Of a stretch of 64,000 nucleotides of DNA, positions 35,301 to 44,324 are shown one piece after another (the first letter of the stretch is position 1; each line of letters starts with the position of its first letter). Where the stretch lies: NCBI GenBank assembly GCA_031274925.1, contig JAISPL010000025.1, positions 1-64,000 of the forward strand, read 5' to 3'. The stretch comes from Syntrophobacterales bacterium. Its GTDB lineage: Bacteria > Desulfobacterota > Syntrophorhabdia > Syntrophorhabdales > Syntrophorhabdaceae. The notes below the pieces were generated by a model. It searched no databases and had not been told where the DNA came from. It was given only the letters and a program-made list of their open reading frames with translations. The position numbers and the translations under genes are program-made.

Positions 35301-36957
35301 CAAAACCGTTGAACTGCTCTCCAGGGAGTTAGGTCTGAGCAACCTGTGTGCACGAATTCTCTTTTCCCGGGGATTTTCAGACCCAAGAAAAGCGAAACTC
35401 TTTCTTCATCCCAAAATTGAAGATCTTTCGGACCCTTTTCTTCTCCCTGACATGGAGAAGGCGGTTTTAAGAGTCATTGAAGCCATCCGTACCAATGAGA
35501 AGGTGTGCATTTACGGCGATTATGACGCGGACGGTGTAACGTCAGCGGCCCTTATGATCAACTTCCTTAAACCTCTTGGGATTACACCCGTAGTGTATCT
35601 GCCTGAAAGGCGGGAAGGATACGGTCTAAACGGGGCGGCAATCAGGAAGCTCAAAAAAGAAGGAATAACACTCCTTATCTGCCTCGACTGTGGGGCTACT
35701 AATGTGGGAGAAATTAAGGAGGCGAATGCCCTCGGTATAGAGACCGTAGTAATTGATCACCATGAGACGGGCGATGAGCTGCCCCCCGCTTACGCCATTA
35801 TAAATCCCAAGAGGAAAGATGCGCAGTTCCCCACGAGGGAACTGGCGGCGTGCGGCGTGGTCTTTTTTTTTCTCCTTGCCTTCCGGAGAGTCCTTTTCAG
35901 AAACGGACAATTACCCAGAACGATAAATCTGAAGCAAGAGCTTGATCTCGTGGCATTAGGCACGGTTGCCGATATGGTTCCCCTCACTGGGGACAACAGG
36001 ATTATCGTCAAATTTGGCATGGAAATGATGAAAAAGAAACCACGGACATGGCTTAGGTCATTTTACGCCAGTCGCATACTGGCACGCGGCGCAGTAGATG
36101 AATACAGTCTCGGGTTTATCATTATTCCAAGGATTAATGCGTCGGGAAGGGTATCAAGTCCCGATCATGCGCTCAGATTCCTTGTTTCTGAAGACGAATC
36201 TGCGTCTAGGGCAATGTTGTCCGAACTTCATGATGTGAACAGGCGTAGGCAGAAGATCGAACAGGAGATAGTGAGAGAAGCGGTAGAGGCCATAGAGATG
36301 GAGAATCTAGCGGACAGGAACTCAATCGTCCTCTTCAGGGAAGGCTGGCATATCGGTGTGATCGGTATTGTTGCACAGAAATTGACGGAAATGTACCAAA
36401 AACCATCCATTGTGATCACCGAGGTGGACGGGCTTTGGAAAGGCTCGGGAAGAGGGGGGGACGGCATTGACCTTCATAATATAATCGAGTCTGTCTCCCA
36501 CCTTGTGGAGAAGTTCGGGGGGCACAAGTACGCATGCGGGATTTCACTGCTTGAGGAGAACCTCATACCTTTCAGAGATGCCTTTGATGAACGAGTTGAG
36601 GGAACTCTGCAAACAAGAGAAAAGATTATCAGGGCAGATACCAGTGCGGCTTTCGAAGAACTGACAGGCGATCTCGTGGATTTTATCGAGATGGCTGCGC
36701 CTTTCGGCATGGGTAATCCGAGGCCCAACCTGCTTCTCAAGCCCTATGCAGTGCGGATGAACAACAGGTTTGCGAAAATCATCGATGAAGCTAACCACAT
36801 GTGGCATGGTACCTTTCGGGGCCGAATCTCCATGCCGGACGACGAAAGGGCAAACATTATAGCTTCCCCTGTTATAAAAGAGGATATGGGCGAGAGGTTC
36901 ATCCATCTAGCCATAAAGGAATTTGTGACCCCGGAAGGAGTGAATCTACCCTCGTAA
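35290..36957 (+). CDS. recJ: single-stranded-DNA-specific exonuclease RecJ
   Basis: 555 residues of the DHH superfamily. Motif I is I-Y-G-D-Y-D-A-D-G-V-T-S near 77, with C-L-D-C-G-A near 133 and V-I-D-H-H-E-T near 154 (the DHH motif itself). L-G-T-V-A-D-M-V-P-L near 220 and the DHHA1 region G-R-G-G-D-G-I-D-L-H near 390 follow. RecJ degrades 5-prime ended single strands in recombination and mismatch repair with manganese. It starts inside pyrD, so translation is coupled to pyrimidine synthesis genes. Confidence 0.93.
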   Translation: MAGNKTVELLSRELGLSNLCARILFSRGFSDPRKAKLFLHPKIEDLSDPFLLPDMEKAVLRVIEAIRTNEKVCIYGDYDADGVTSAALMINFLKPLGITPVVYLPERREGYGLNGAAIRKLKKEGITLLICLDCGATNVGEIKEANALGIETVVIDHHETGDELPPAYAIINPKRKDAQFPTRELAACGVVFFFLLAFRRVLFRNGQLPRTINLKQELDLVALGTVADMVPLTGDNRIIVKFGMEMMKKKPRTWLRSFYASRILARGAVDEYSLGFIIIPRINASGRVSSPDHALRFLVSEDESASRAMLSELHDVNRRRQKIEQEIVREAVEAIEMENLADRNSIVLFREGWHIGVIGIVAQKLTEMYQKPSIVITEVDGLWKGSGRGGDGIDLHNIIESVSHLVEKFGGHKYACGISLLEENLIPFRDAFDERVEGTLQTREKIIRADTSAAFEELTGDLVDFIEMAAPFGMGNPRPNLLLKPYAVRMNNRFAKIIDEANHMWHGTFRGRISMPDDERANIIASPVIKEDMGERFIHLAIKEFVTPEGVNLPS

Positions 36958-37437
36958 CCCTCCTTTTGTTTTTCCAGCCGCTCCTTTTCCCTCTCTCCTG
37001 TCCCATATTCTTCCCAGCATCGGACTGGAAAAGCTTGAAGGTATCGTCGTCACATAGAACCCGTGACCCATCCCGAAATAGTAAAACACAATGGAGGTAT
37101 CTTTGATGACAGTTCCCAAAAAGAATTTCCCCTCTGATGATGAAGGAAAAAATCAGATATACGGTGTGATCAAGTCTGCCGGAAATACATCTTGCACTGC
37201 AGATATGACGACAAGCTTAAATACAGGGTACGGAAAAAATTATGATCAATCAACTATTTGATCTCTGAAATAACGATAAGTACGATCTCTGGGCTACCAA
37301 GCGCTCCGTTTCCCGGCGGTCAGCCCATGCTGTCGTTTCAAGTTGTTCAACCTGTTGACTTACTCCACGGGAGTTTAGTATAAAGGCAGGAAGGCGGCTG
37401 GATACGGTTCTGAAAATCTGCTTTAGGGGCGGGCGAT
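36958..37437. other. intergenic stretch with one possible small ORF
   Basis: Between recJ and malQ. It contains the 51-codon frame listed separately (37106-37261) and otherwise only sequence with no recognisable gene, repeat or strong promoter. Confidence 0.4.
37106..37261 (+). CDS. possible small ORF of unknown function
   Basis: 51 codons from ATG 37106, preceded by a good GGAGGT (37093-37098) at seven bases. The product is polar, with one cysteine (N-T-S-C-T-A-D-M) and no membrane segment. No family is recognised. A strong ribosome site in a region otherwise without genes is the only reason to list it. A second frame across the same bases also reads as charged protein, so it may be a broken gene. 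Confidence 0.25.
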   Translation: MTVPKKNFPSDDEGKNQIYGVIKSAGNTSCTADMTTSLNTGYGKNYDQSTI

Positions 37438-40206
37438 ATGCACATATACTTCAATGTTTTCTGTCACACCCAATGGGGACAGCACGTCTGTGTCCTCGGT
37501 TCGCTGCCGGAGTTGGGAAGCCAAGACCCTTCGGCGGCAAAGAAAATGTCTTATTCTTCCGTACACATGTGGGTTGCGGAAATTGTCCTTCCCTCTGAAC
37601 GAGAAGCTGTTTTCGAGTATAAATACTTTATTACCAATAATGCGGGAAGTATCCTCTTTCAAGAGACGTGCATGCGAGTTTTTGCGCTCAACCGGGAAGG
37701 CCTCCCTGTCTTGAAACCACAGGACCGACTTGAAATCATTGATGAATGGAATTCTCCGTCCGATCCGGATTCCCTCTTATTGACCGCGCCACTTGTCGGA
37801 ACGATTTTCAGACGCATAAGTAAGGAAAAACCGACAAGCCAGCCAGCCGAGACCGGTGGCGAGTCAGATTCTACTGTGGTCCGGCTGAGTCTTATCAATC
37901 CTCGTGTGATGGATGGGGATACGGTCTCGGTGGTGGGGGCCATCAAGGATATTGGAGAATGGGACATTGAAAAGGCCGCTCCCATGGACCCATCCGGTTT
38001 TCCATGCTGGACCCTTGATCTGGCGGTAGAAACAAAACGCCTGCCTTTTCTTTACAAATATGTCGTGAAAGATAAGACAGGCAAAGTCGTTGCTTACGAG
38101 GAAGGCCCTGACCGCAGTTTCCAGTTTTCAGACAACCGTTTCCAGGAAACCGAGCGACAGACCCGTTTTGTCGCTGTGACGGACAATAAATTTCGGTACA
38201 AAAAGAAATGGAGAGGCGCCGGAATAGCCGTACCTCTCTTTTCTATTCGCAGCGACAGAGGCTTAGGTGTAGGAGAGTTTACTGACCTCAAAGGTCTTAT
38301 CGACTGGGCCTGTGAATCCGGCTTCCGGCTCATCCAGTTATTGCCCATCAATGACACCATGGCTACCATGACCTGGACGGATTCATTTCCTTACAGCTGT
38401 ATTTCTGTGTTTGCCCTTCACCCGCTATACTTGAATCTCGACGATATCGGCGGTCTGCCGGAGGGGATGGATAAGGAAATTGAGATCCACCGGGTTAGGC
38501 TGAACGGCTCTGATGTCCTTGAGTACGAGAAAGTCATGGCTGTCAAGCTTCCTCTCCTCCGGAGAATCTTTGAAGCCGAAAAAGATGGATTCCTTTCATC
38601 CCCGGAATTCAGATCTTTCCTGGAGCAGCACAGTTACTGGTTGTGCGTTTACGCCGCTTTCTCCGCTCTCAGGGATCATTTCCACACCAGCGACTTTCTT
38701 AAGTGGGGGGAATACAGCGCGGCGAGCGAGAAAGATATAGAGATCCTGACCGCACCGGAATCGGAACACTTTGACGGGGTAGCATTCTACTATTTTCTCC
38801 AGTATCATCTCCATCTCCAATTTTCCGAAGCCTCCCGATATGCGCGGGAGCATGGGGTGGTCCTGAAGGGAGATATCCCTATAGGGATTCAGAAGCGGAG
38901 TGATTCTTGTTGGATCAATCCGCTTCTGTTCAATATGGACCGGTCAGCAGGCGCACCCCCTGACCCGTTCTCCGACGCAGGGCAGAACTGGGGCTTCCCC
39001 ACTTATAACTGGGAGGAAATGGCTCTGGATAATTATTCATGGTGGCGTCACCGCATGAGTCATATGTCGCTCTATTTCCAGATGATACGCCTTGATCATG
39101 TGCTCGGGTTCTTCAGGATCTGGGAGATTCCGGACGGGTTTTTATCTGGCCTCATGGGGCGGTTTAACCCAGCCCTCGCTATTACCGGTGACGAGCTTAT
39201 GCAGCTGGGCATCTGGGATGTTGACCGTCTTACCGAACCATATATAACGAGCTGGCTCGTGAAGGCTGTCTTCGGTCGGGAATGGACCAGAATTATGACC
39301 GATTGTCTCGAAGAGCAGGAACAGGGACTGTTCAGATTGAAATCTGAATTCCGCACCCAGAGTCTTGTGGCACACTCCCTCGCCGCTTATGACCACGGTG
39401 CGATGGCTGAGGGGATACGCAGAGACAGGTTGGAAGATGACTTTTTTACCCTGATATCTAACATGATTTTTTTCAAGGACCCCATACAAAACGGCTTCCA
39501 TCCCCGTATCAACATGAGTGATACGGCATCCTTCGCCTGTCTCGAAGGATGGATGAGAGAAAAGCTGTTCTCCCTCTATAATGACTATTTCTATCATCGC
39601 CAGGAAGATCTTTGGCGGGAGCATGCTATGGTTAAACTGCCGGCCCTGAAAAAAGCTTCCAACATGTTGATCTGCGGTGAAGACCTGGGAATGATCCCTG
39701 ACTGCGTGCCTGTAGCCATGGAAGAGCTTTGTCTCCTGGGTCTCCGCATACAACGTATGCCCAGGGAACCGGACCGAGAGTTCGGATATCCCTGGGAATA
39801 TCCGTATCTCACGGTCTCAACCACTTCCAGCCACGACATGTCGACGATGCGGGCATGGTGGGAAGAGGACCGGGCCCGCACGGAGCGGTATTTCAAGAAT
39901 GTGCTTGGTCATGAAGGGGAAGCCCCTCTCACGTGTGAACCAGCTATAGGTGAGGAGATCATCAGGCAGCACTTAGAGTCGCCCTCCATGTGGGCGATCT
40001 TTCCCATTCAGGACATTCTTGCAATAAGTGAAAACCTTAGAAGGCCCGGGAATCCACGGGACGAGCAGATCAACGACCCCGCTGTAATGTTCCATTTATG
40101 GAGATTCAGGCTCCATTTGTCTGTCCAACAATTGCTTGATGGGAAGGACTTTTCATCTAAGTTGCGAAAATTGATGGAAGAGTCCGGCCGCAATACCCCC
40201 TATTAA
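37438..40206 (+). CDS. malQ: 4-alpha-glucanotransferase with two N-terminal starch-binding modules (DPE2-like)
   Basis: 922 residues. Two CBM20-like modules come first (about 1-105 with L-G-S-L-P-E-L-G, and about 140-235 with V-V-G-A-I-K-D-I-G-E-W). A GH77 barrel follows (about 270-900) with S-D-R-G-L-G-V-G-E-F-T-D-L near 280, nucleophile region R-L-D-H-V-L-G-F-F-R-I-W near 545, acid/base C-G-E-D-L-G-M-I-P near 745 and S-S-H-D-M-S-T near 800. This is the architecture of plant DPE2 and some anaerobic bacteria, where the modules bind glycogen-like glucan. It transfers alpha-1,4-glucan chains, maltose being a common donor in DPE2. It may work with the large GH13 protein in glucan turnover. No signal peptide, so cytoplasmic. 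Confidence 0.92.
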   Translation: MHIYFNVFCHTQWGQHVCVLGSLPELGSQDPSAAKKMSYSSVHMWVAEIVLPSEREAVFEYKYFITNNAGSILFQETCMRVFALNREGLPVLKPQDRLEIIDEWNSPSDPDSLLLTAPLVGTIFRRISKEKPTSQPAETGGESDSTVVRLSLINPRVMDGDTVSVVGAIKDIGEWDIEKAAPMDPSGFPCWTLDLAVETKRLPFLYKYVVKDKTGKVVAYEEGPDRSFQFSDNRFQETERQTRFVAVTDNKFRYKKKWRGAGIAVPLFSIRSDRGLGVGEFTDLKGLIDWACESGFRLIQLLPINDTMATMTWTDSFPYSCISVFALHPLYLNLDDIGGLPEGMDKEIEIHRVRLNGSDVLEYEKVMAVKLPLLRRIFEAEKDGFLSSPEFRSFLEQHSYWLCVYAAFSALRDHFHTSDFLKWGEYSAASEKDIEILTAPESEHFDGVAFYYFLQYHLHLQFSEASRYAREHGVVLKGDIPIGIQKRSDSCWINPLLFNMDRSAGAPPDPFSDAGQNWGFPTYNWEEMALDNYSWWRHRMSHMSLYFQMIRLDHVLGFFRIWEIPDGFLSGLMGRFNPALAITGDELMQLGIWDVDRLTEPYITSWLVKAVFGREWTRIMTDCLEEQEQGLFRLKSEFRTQSLVAHSLAAYDHGAMAEGIRRDRLEDDFFTLISNMIFFKDPIQNGFHPRINMSDTASFACLEGWMREKLFSLYNDYFYHRQEDLWREHAMVKLPALKKASNMLICGEDLGMIPDCVPVAMEELCLLGLRIQRMPREPDREFGYPWEYPYLTVSTTSSHDMSTMRAWWEEDRARTERYFKNVLGHEGEAPLTCEPAIGEEIIRQHLESPSMWAIFPIQDILAISENLRRPGNPRDEQINDPAVMFHLWRFRLHLSVQQLLDGKDFSSKLRKLMEESGRNTPY

Positions 40207-40629
40207 AAGACTGTCGTCCCGACATTATACCGTCATTATAAAGGCCTTCTTCCCTGACAGATATCAGGAAGATGATCCTGGACAACCTCTCCTGCTCTTT
40301 TTTATGTTTTACCAATTCTTAAGCGTGTAAAGAGCATTGAGTCTCGCCAAGGATGGGTATTCGTAGTATGAGAAACCTCCATAAAGGGGACATACCCATA
40401 ATGTCATGGAGTTTGTACTCTTAGAGATAAGACCCCATCCCTTAAGAGAGGCATACGACATGCCGTAATAGGCAAAACGGGAGGGAAAGGCCCGCCGATG
40501 TGTGGGAGATACCTATATAGGCGGCTAGGGGAGAGGAGGGGGAGGGAGCAGGGCGGGATACTGCATTGATTTAAGAGGCTTTTTGGTGTAGAGTAACGGA
40601 AGAATGGCTATATTTTTTTGGTGATAAAC
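40207..40629. other. intergenic stretch holding a dispersed repeat
   Basis: No gene is supported. An imperfect hairpin (about 40243-40270, CTTCC-CTGA with TCAGGAAG) follows malQ without a T tract. The second copy of the dispersed repeat fills most of the rest. Confidence 0.4.
40327..40545. repeat. dispersed repeat, copy 2
   Basis: Same ordered blocks as at 1225-1545: AAAGAGCATT with CTCG-CAAGG at 40328-40352, GAAACCTCC with an A-rich tail near 40372, and AGGC-TA-G-CATG, TAATAG, AAAC-GGAG-GAA-GG at 40449-40492. It ends in a purine-rich G-A tract in both copies. The spacers differ in length, so the copies have diverged by indels. Confidence 0.5.
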
Positions 40630-41754
40630 TTGCGGATTGGAATTGCTATTCAAACTTTTGACCCTAAGAAGGGTGGAGCTGAGCGGTACTCTTATGACCT
40701 TTCGTTGAAACTTGTCAAGTTGGGTCATTCGGTGGTGGTTTTTTGCCGCCGTGGAGTTTCCCTGCCGGGCGTTACCCTGGCCCAGGTAAATACAGCCTCC
40801 TATCCGCGATGGCTTCGATCTCTCTCTTTTGCCCTGAATCAGCGGAAGATCTCAAAGGCACAGAAGCTCGACGTAATGCTGGGGTTTGGAAATGTCTTTG
40901 AGGCCGATGTGTACCAGAGTCACGGCGGCGTGCAACACATATGGATGAGGCGGGAGATCGAGAGCTACCGGGACCCGGTGGAACGAAGGTTTAAGGCCAT
41001 GCTCCTCAAGAGCAGCCTCAATCAGAAGATCCAGCAGTGGATTGCGGAATACCCTATCAGGAACCGGAAATATAAACGGATTGTGGCCATATCAGGCATG
41101 ATCAGGGATCATATGGGAAAACATTTTGGCCTTAAGCCGGATGACTTCCAGGTGGTTTATAACGGCGTTGATACGATGCGGTTTAGGCCTTTAGATGATG
41201 CGGGCGGTCTGGCCAACGGAGCCACCAGGAGGATTTTATTTTCTGCCGGAAATTTCAGGCTGAAGGGACTTTTCCCCCTTCTTCAGGCATTGGGAGAACT
41301 TGCAAAGGAACGCCGTGACTTTCACCTCACCGTCCTCGGGCGTGGCCGCAAAGAGCGCTATTTGAGCCTCATCGGAGAACTTGACGTGGGAGATCTCGTC
41401 ACGTTCCTGGGAGAGACGGCCCATCCGGAGCGAATCTACGCCCAATCCCATATCCTGGCCCATCCTACCTATTACGATGCATGTTCCCTCACGACCATGG
41501 AGGCCATGGCTGCCGGACTCCCCACCATTACCACCCGATGGAACGGCGCCTCCGCCCTTGTCTCTCTCAAAGAGGGTTACGTCCTCAATGAACCGGCTGA
41601 TGTGGCGGGCCTTACCTCGGCCCTCCGAGACCTTTGCGACGACGATCGGCGGCGGGAAATGGGCCGGAATGCGAGGGCCAAATTAGAGACTTACACGATT
41701 GAAAGGAATGCAAAAGAGATGGAAAAAATACTCGTAGAGGCGGGAAATGGCTGA
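40630..41754 (+). CDS. GT4-type glycosyltransferase, LPS core type (WaaG-like)
   Basis: About 374 residues with the GT-B fold. N-terminal R-I-G-I-A-I-Q-T-F-D-P-K-K-G-G-A-E-R-Y and the donor-binding half with Y-N-G-V-D (near 180) are seen. F-S-A-G-N-F-R-L-K-G follows, as does the E-x7-E-type motif S-L-T-T-M-E-A-M-A-A-G-L-P (near 290). The sequence resembles WaaG-type transferases that add a hexose to heptose in the LPS inner core. TTG 40630 is preferred: GGTGAT sits five bases upstream and the frame gives the family N-terminus; TTG 40618 and GTG 40621 are alternatives. First of five overlapping genes. Confidence 0.85.
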   Translation: MRIGIAIQTFDPKKGGAERYSYDLSLKLVKLGHSVVVFCRRGVSLPGVTLAQVNTASYPRWLRSLSFALNQRKISKAQKLDVMLGFGNVFEADVYQSHGGVQHIWMRREIESYRDPVERRFKAMLLKSSLNQKIQQWIAEYPIRNRKYKRIVAISGMIRDHMGKHFGLKPDDFQVVYNGVDTMRFRPLDDAGGLANGATRRILFSAGNFRLKGLFPLLQALGELAKERRDFHLTVLGRGRKERYLSLIGELDVGDLVTFLGETAHPERIYAQSHILAHPTYYDACSLTTMEAMAAGLPTITTRWNGASALVSLKEGYVLNEPADVAGLTSALRDLCDDDRRREMGRNARAKLETYTIERNAKEMEKILVEAGNG

Positions 41755-42379
41755 GATATCGGACGAGTGGTCGAAGCTCTTCTCGTACAGGTATAGAATT
41801 CATAAGAAATACAAGGAGATATGGGAGGTACCCTTGGTTAAGAAGCGTTCCATCCTCCTCAAGCGTTACCTCAAAGATGGCATGGCGGTCCTTGATGCGG
41901 GGGCGGGCATGAAAGGTATAAAAGACGAAATCGCGGACCTCGGTATCCATGTGACTTACAAGAGTATGGACATTGACAGGAGTAATGAGCACGACTTCTA
42001 CGATGTGGCTGACATACACGAGAAATTTGACGCCATCATTATGTTTGAGGTGATTGAACATTTAGACCTCGAAAACGGGCTTCAATTTCTCAAAGGATTG
42101 AGCGAGAAGGTGAAGGATAAAGGGATTATCATCGTCTCCACGCCCAATATCTTCAACCCCTCCCGGTACATGCGGGATTCGACGCACAAGATCTTTTACG
42201 GGTACGACGAACTCTGCGGTCTCCTCAATCTTGCGGGGTTCGGCATAAAAGATGTCTGCCGCTCATTCAACGATGCAATCCACCGATACATTCTCAAAGT
42301 CCACATTCTGGGATGGCTCTTTCGCGTCCTTTCCATAGACTACGCCCTCTCCGTTTTTGTGGTTGGAGAAAAAGAGTGA
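41747..42379 (+). CDS. SAM-dependent methyltransferase, cell-envelope cluster
   Basis: 210 residues, class I methyltransferase fold. Motif I is V-L-D-A-G-A-G-M-K-G (near 48), motif II M-D-I-D-R (near 72), F-D-A-I-I-M-F-E-V-I-E-H-L (near 95) and I-I-V-S-T-P-N-I-F-N-P near 128. The order matches methyltransferases found in glycan gene clusters (Methyltransf_11/23). It overlaps the upstream glycosyltransferase by eight bases and the downstream one by four, so a glycan or lipid methyl group is the likely product; the acceptor is unknown. Confidence 0.8.
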   Translation: MAEISDEWSKLFSYRYRIHKKYKEIWEVPLVKKRSILLKRYLKDGMAVLDAGAGMKGIKDEIADLGIHVTYKSMDIDRSNEHDFYDVADIHEKFDAIIMFEVIEHLDLENGLQFLKGLSEKVKDKGIIIVSTPNIFNPSRYMRDSTHKIFYGYDELCGLLNLAGFGIKDVCRSFNDAIHRYILKVHILGWLFRVLSIDYALSVFVVGEKE

Positions 42380-43371
42380 CGCAGCGCGCGAAGATTCTCT
42401 TTTTTATCCAAGGGTCCAATGTGGCTGCCAGCAGACTCCGGGTACTTCAGTACCTTCCGTACCTCGCGGAGGAGGGTATTTCTGCGGAGGTATTGCAATT
42501 CCCGCGCGGGCCTAAAGAGTGGATATCCATGATGCCGTCCCTCAAGAGTTCCGACATGGTTTTTGTCCAGAGGAAACGCCTCCCCCTCTACGCACTCCTT
42601 TTAATCCGCCGCCTGGGGAAAAAGATCATCTATGATTTCGACGATGCGGTGATGTTCAAAAACTCCCTTTCCACTAACCCCTATTCTTTAAGAAGGAAGA
42701 TGAGCTTCAAAAGGATGCTTGCATATACAGACCTTGTGATCGCTGGAAACCGGTTCCTTAAAGGCGAGGCGGAAAAATATCACCGCAATGTCCGCGTCCT
42801 CCCCACGCCAATTGACGGAAAACGTTACCTGGCAAAGATATACGAGCCGAGAGAAAGAGTGAATATAGGATGGATCGGCGACCATGGGAGCATCCATTAT
42901 ATGGAGAGCTACAAGGACGTTTGGGAGAAGATCGGAAGCAGGTATGGCAAGAAAGTCCTTCTCACCATTATCTGCGACACTTTCATTGAGACAGTCAATA
43001 TGGAGACGAAGAAGATATGGTGGAGCCGGGAGAGCGAGGTCGATTCTCTCCTTAATCTCGACATCGGGGTTATGCCTCTATTTGACGATCTCTGGTCGAG
43101 AGGCAAGTGCGGGTTCAAAATCATCCAATACATGGGCGTTGGCGTGCCTCCTGTCTGTACGCCTGTGGGCATCAACAGGGATGTCGTGGAAGACGGGGTG
43201 AACGGATTCTGGGCGATGACAAAAACGGACTGGATAGATAAGCTTTCGGCGCTCATTGAGGACCCGGCCCTCCGGGAATATATGGGAAAAGAGGGCAGGG
43301 CGCGGATTATGGAAGGCTATACAGCTGAGGCGTGCGCTCCGACACTGGTCGACTGGGTCATGGGGCTTTGA
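42376..43371 (+). CDS. GT-B glycosyltransferase, first of a paralogous pair
   Basis: 331 residues. The start is GTG 42376, overlapping the methyltransferase stop as GTGA after GGAG; the longer frame upstream is not needed. N-terminal K-I-L-F-F-I-Q-G-S-N-V-A-A-S-R-L-R, then I-I-Y-D-F-D-D-A-V-M, then I-G-W-I-G-D-H-G-S (donor-domain start). W-S-R-G-K-C-G-F-K-I-I-Q-Y-M-G-V-G-V-P follows near residue 245, the region that contacts the nucleotide sugar. The D-F-D-D-A motif is shared with the next gene, so they are paralogues from a duplication. Substrates are not readable. Confidence 0.8.
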   Translation: MTQRAKILFFIQGSNVAASRLRVLQYLPYLAEEGISAEVLQFPRGPKEWISMMPSLKSSDMVFVQRKRLPLYALLLIRRLGKKIIYDFDDAVMFKNSLSTNPYSLRRKMSFKRMLAYTDLVIAGNRFLKGEAEKYHRNVRVLPTPIDGKRYLAKIYEPRERVNIGWIGDHGSIHYMESYKDVWEKIGSRYGKKVLLTIICDTFIETVNMETKKIWWSRESEVDSLLNLDIGVMPLFDDLWSRGKCGFKIIQYMGVGVPPVCTPVGINRDVVEDGVNGFWAMTKTDWIDKLSALIEDPALREYMGKEGRARIMEGYTAEACAPTLVDWVMGL

Positions 43372-44324
43372 AAAAAAGGATACTCTTTATTACCCACCGT
43401 AATCCCCAGGGATACAGAATTCAGCAGTATTTCCCCTTTCTCGAAAAGAGAGGGTTCGAGGTGGAGCTTTGTACTACAGAGTCAACTTTTTTGCAACTCC
43501 TTGAGCGGGTCCGCGCGGCCGATGTGGTCTACATTCAGCGCCTCCTCCTGAGTTCCTTAAAACTCCCAGTAATGAGAAAACTCGCGAAGAGGATCGTCTT
43601 TGATTACGATGACGCCATCATGTACGGGGCAAAAGGAGAAAGCCCGACGAGGCGAAGAAAATTCAAGCGAATGATCGCTGCAGCAGATGCGGTCCTCGCG
43701 GGAAACATATTCCTACTTGAAGAGGCTAAACGCCACCGCCATGATGCCCTCCACTATGTGCCCACCGTGGTCGATACGGGCGAATACCCGGTAAAGGTCC
43801 ACGAGAGGTCGGTAAACCCTGTCATGGGCTGGATCGGAAGCAGTTCCACCTTAAGGTATATCCGTGATATAAAAGGGCTCATCGCATCGTTTCTCAAAGC
43901 GGGGCAATACTCCTTTGAGGTGGTGGCTGATGCTCCCCCTGACTTCGAACTGACCGGCATGATATTCAGGAAATGGGAAAAGGAGAAGGAAAAAGCCATA
44001 CTCCTCAATTTCGACATAGGGATTATGCCCCTTACGGACGATACCTGGTCCCGCGGTAAGTGCGGTCTCAAACTTATACAGTACATGGCGTTAGGACTCC
44101 CGTCTATAACCAACCCGGTAGGCGCTGCCAACGAGATCATAACGGACGGTGTCGACGGCTTCCTCCGGACGAAGCTGGAAGAGTGGGAGACAGTCGCGAA
44201 AGAGCTTGCCGCAGATCCGGACTTGAGGAGGAAAGTAGGAAAGGCCGCCCGCGAGACCGTGGAAGAACGATATTCCTTAAGGGTTTGGGGTCCCAGGGTC
44301 GCGGAGATTATAGACTCCTTATGA
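43368..44324 (+). CDS. GT-B glycosyltransferase, second of a paralogous pair
   Basis: 318 residues. TTG 43368 overlaps the previous stop (TTGA) and starts the family N-terminus K-K-R-I-L-F-I-T-H-R-N-P-Q-G-Y-R. V-F-D-Y-D-D-A-I-M near residue 78, G-W-I-G-S-S-S-T-L-R-Y near 158 and S-R-G-K-C-G-L-K-L-I-Q-Y-M-A-L-G-L-P near 235 are nearly the same as in the gene before. The pair probably adds two successive sugars of an LPS core or other envelope glycan. The kinase-fold gene overlaps its end by four bases. Confidence 0.8.
   Translation: MKKRILFITHRNPQGYRIQQYFPFLEKRGFEVELCTTESTFLQLLERVRAADVVYIQRLLLSSLKLPVMRKLAKRIVFDYDDAIMYGAKGESPTRRRKFKRMIAAADAVLAGNIFLLEEAKRHRHDALHYVPTVVDTGEYPVKVHERSVNPVMGWIGSSSTLRYIRDIKGLIASFLKAGQYSFEVVADAPPDFELTGMIFRKWEKEKEKAILLNFDIGIMPLTDDTWSRGKCGLKLIQYMALGLPSITNPVGAANEIITDGVDGFLRTKLEEWETVAKELAADPDLRRKVGKAARETVEERYSLRVWGPRVAEIIDSL

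Noticed and set aside
44060-44320. N-terminal 87-codon extension of the tandem kinase protein
   Set aside because: It lies inside the preceding glycosyltransferase gene, and ATG 44321 in an ATGA overlap gives a natural start.
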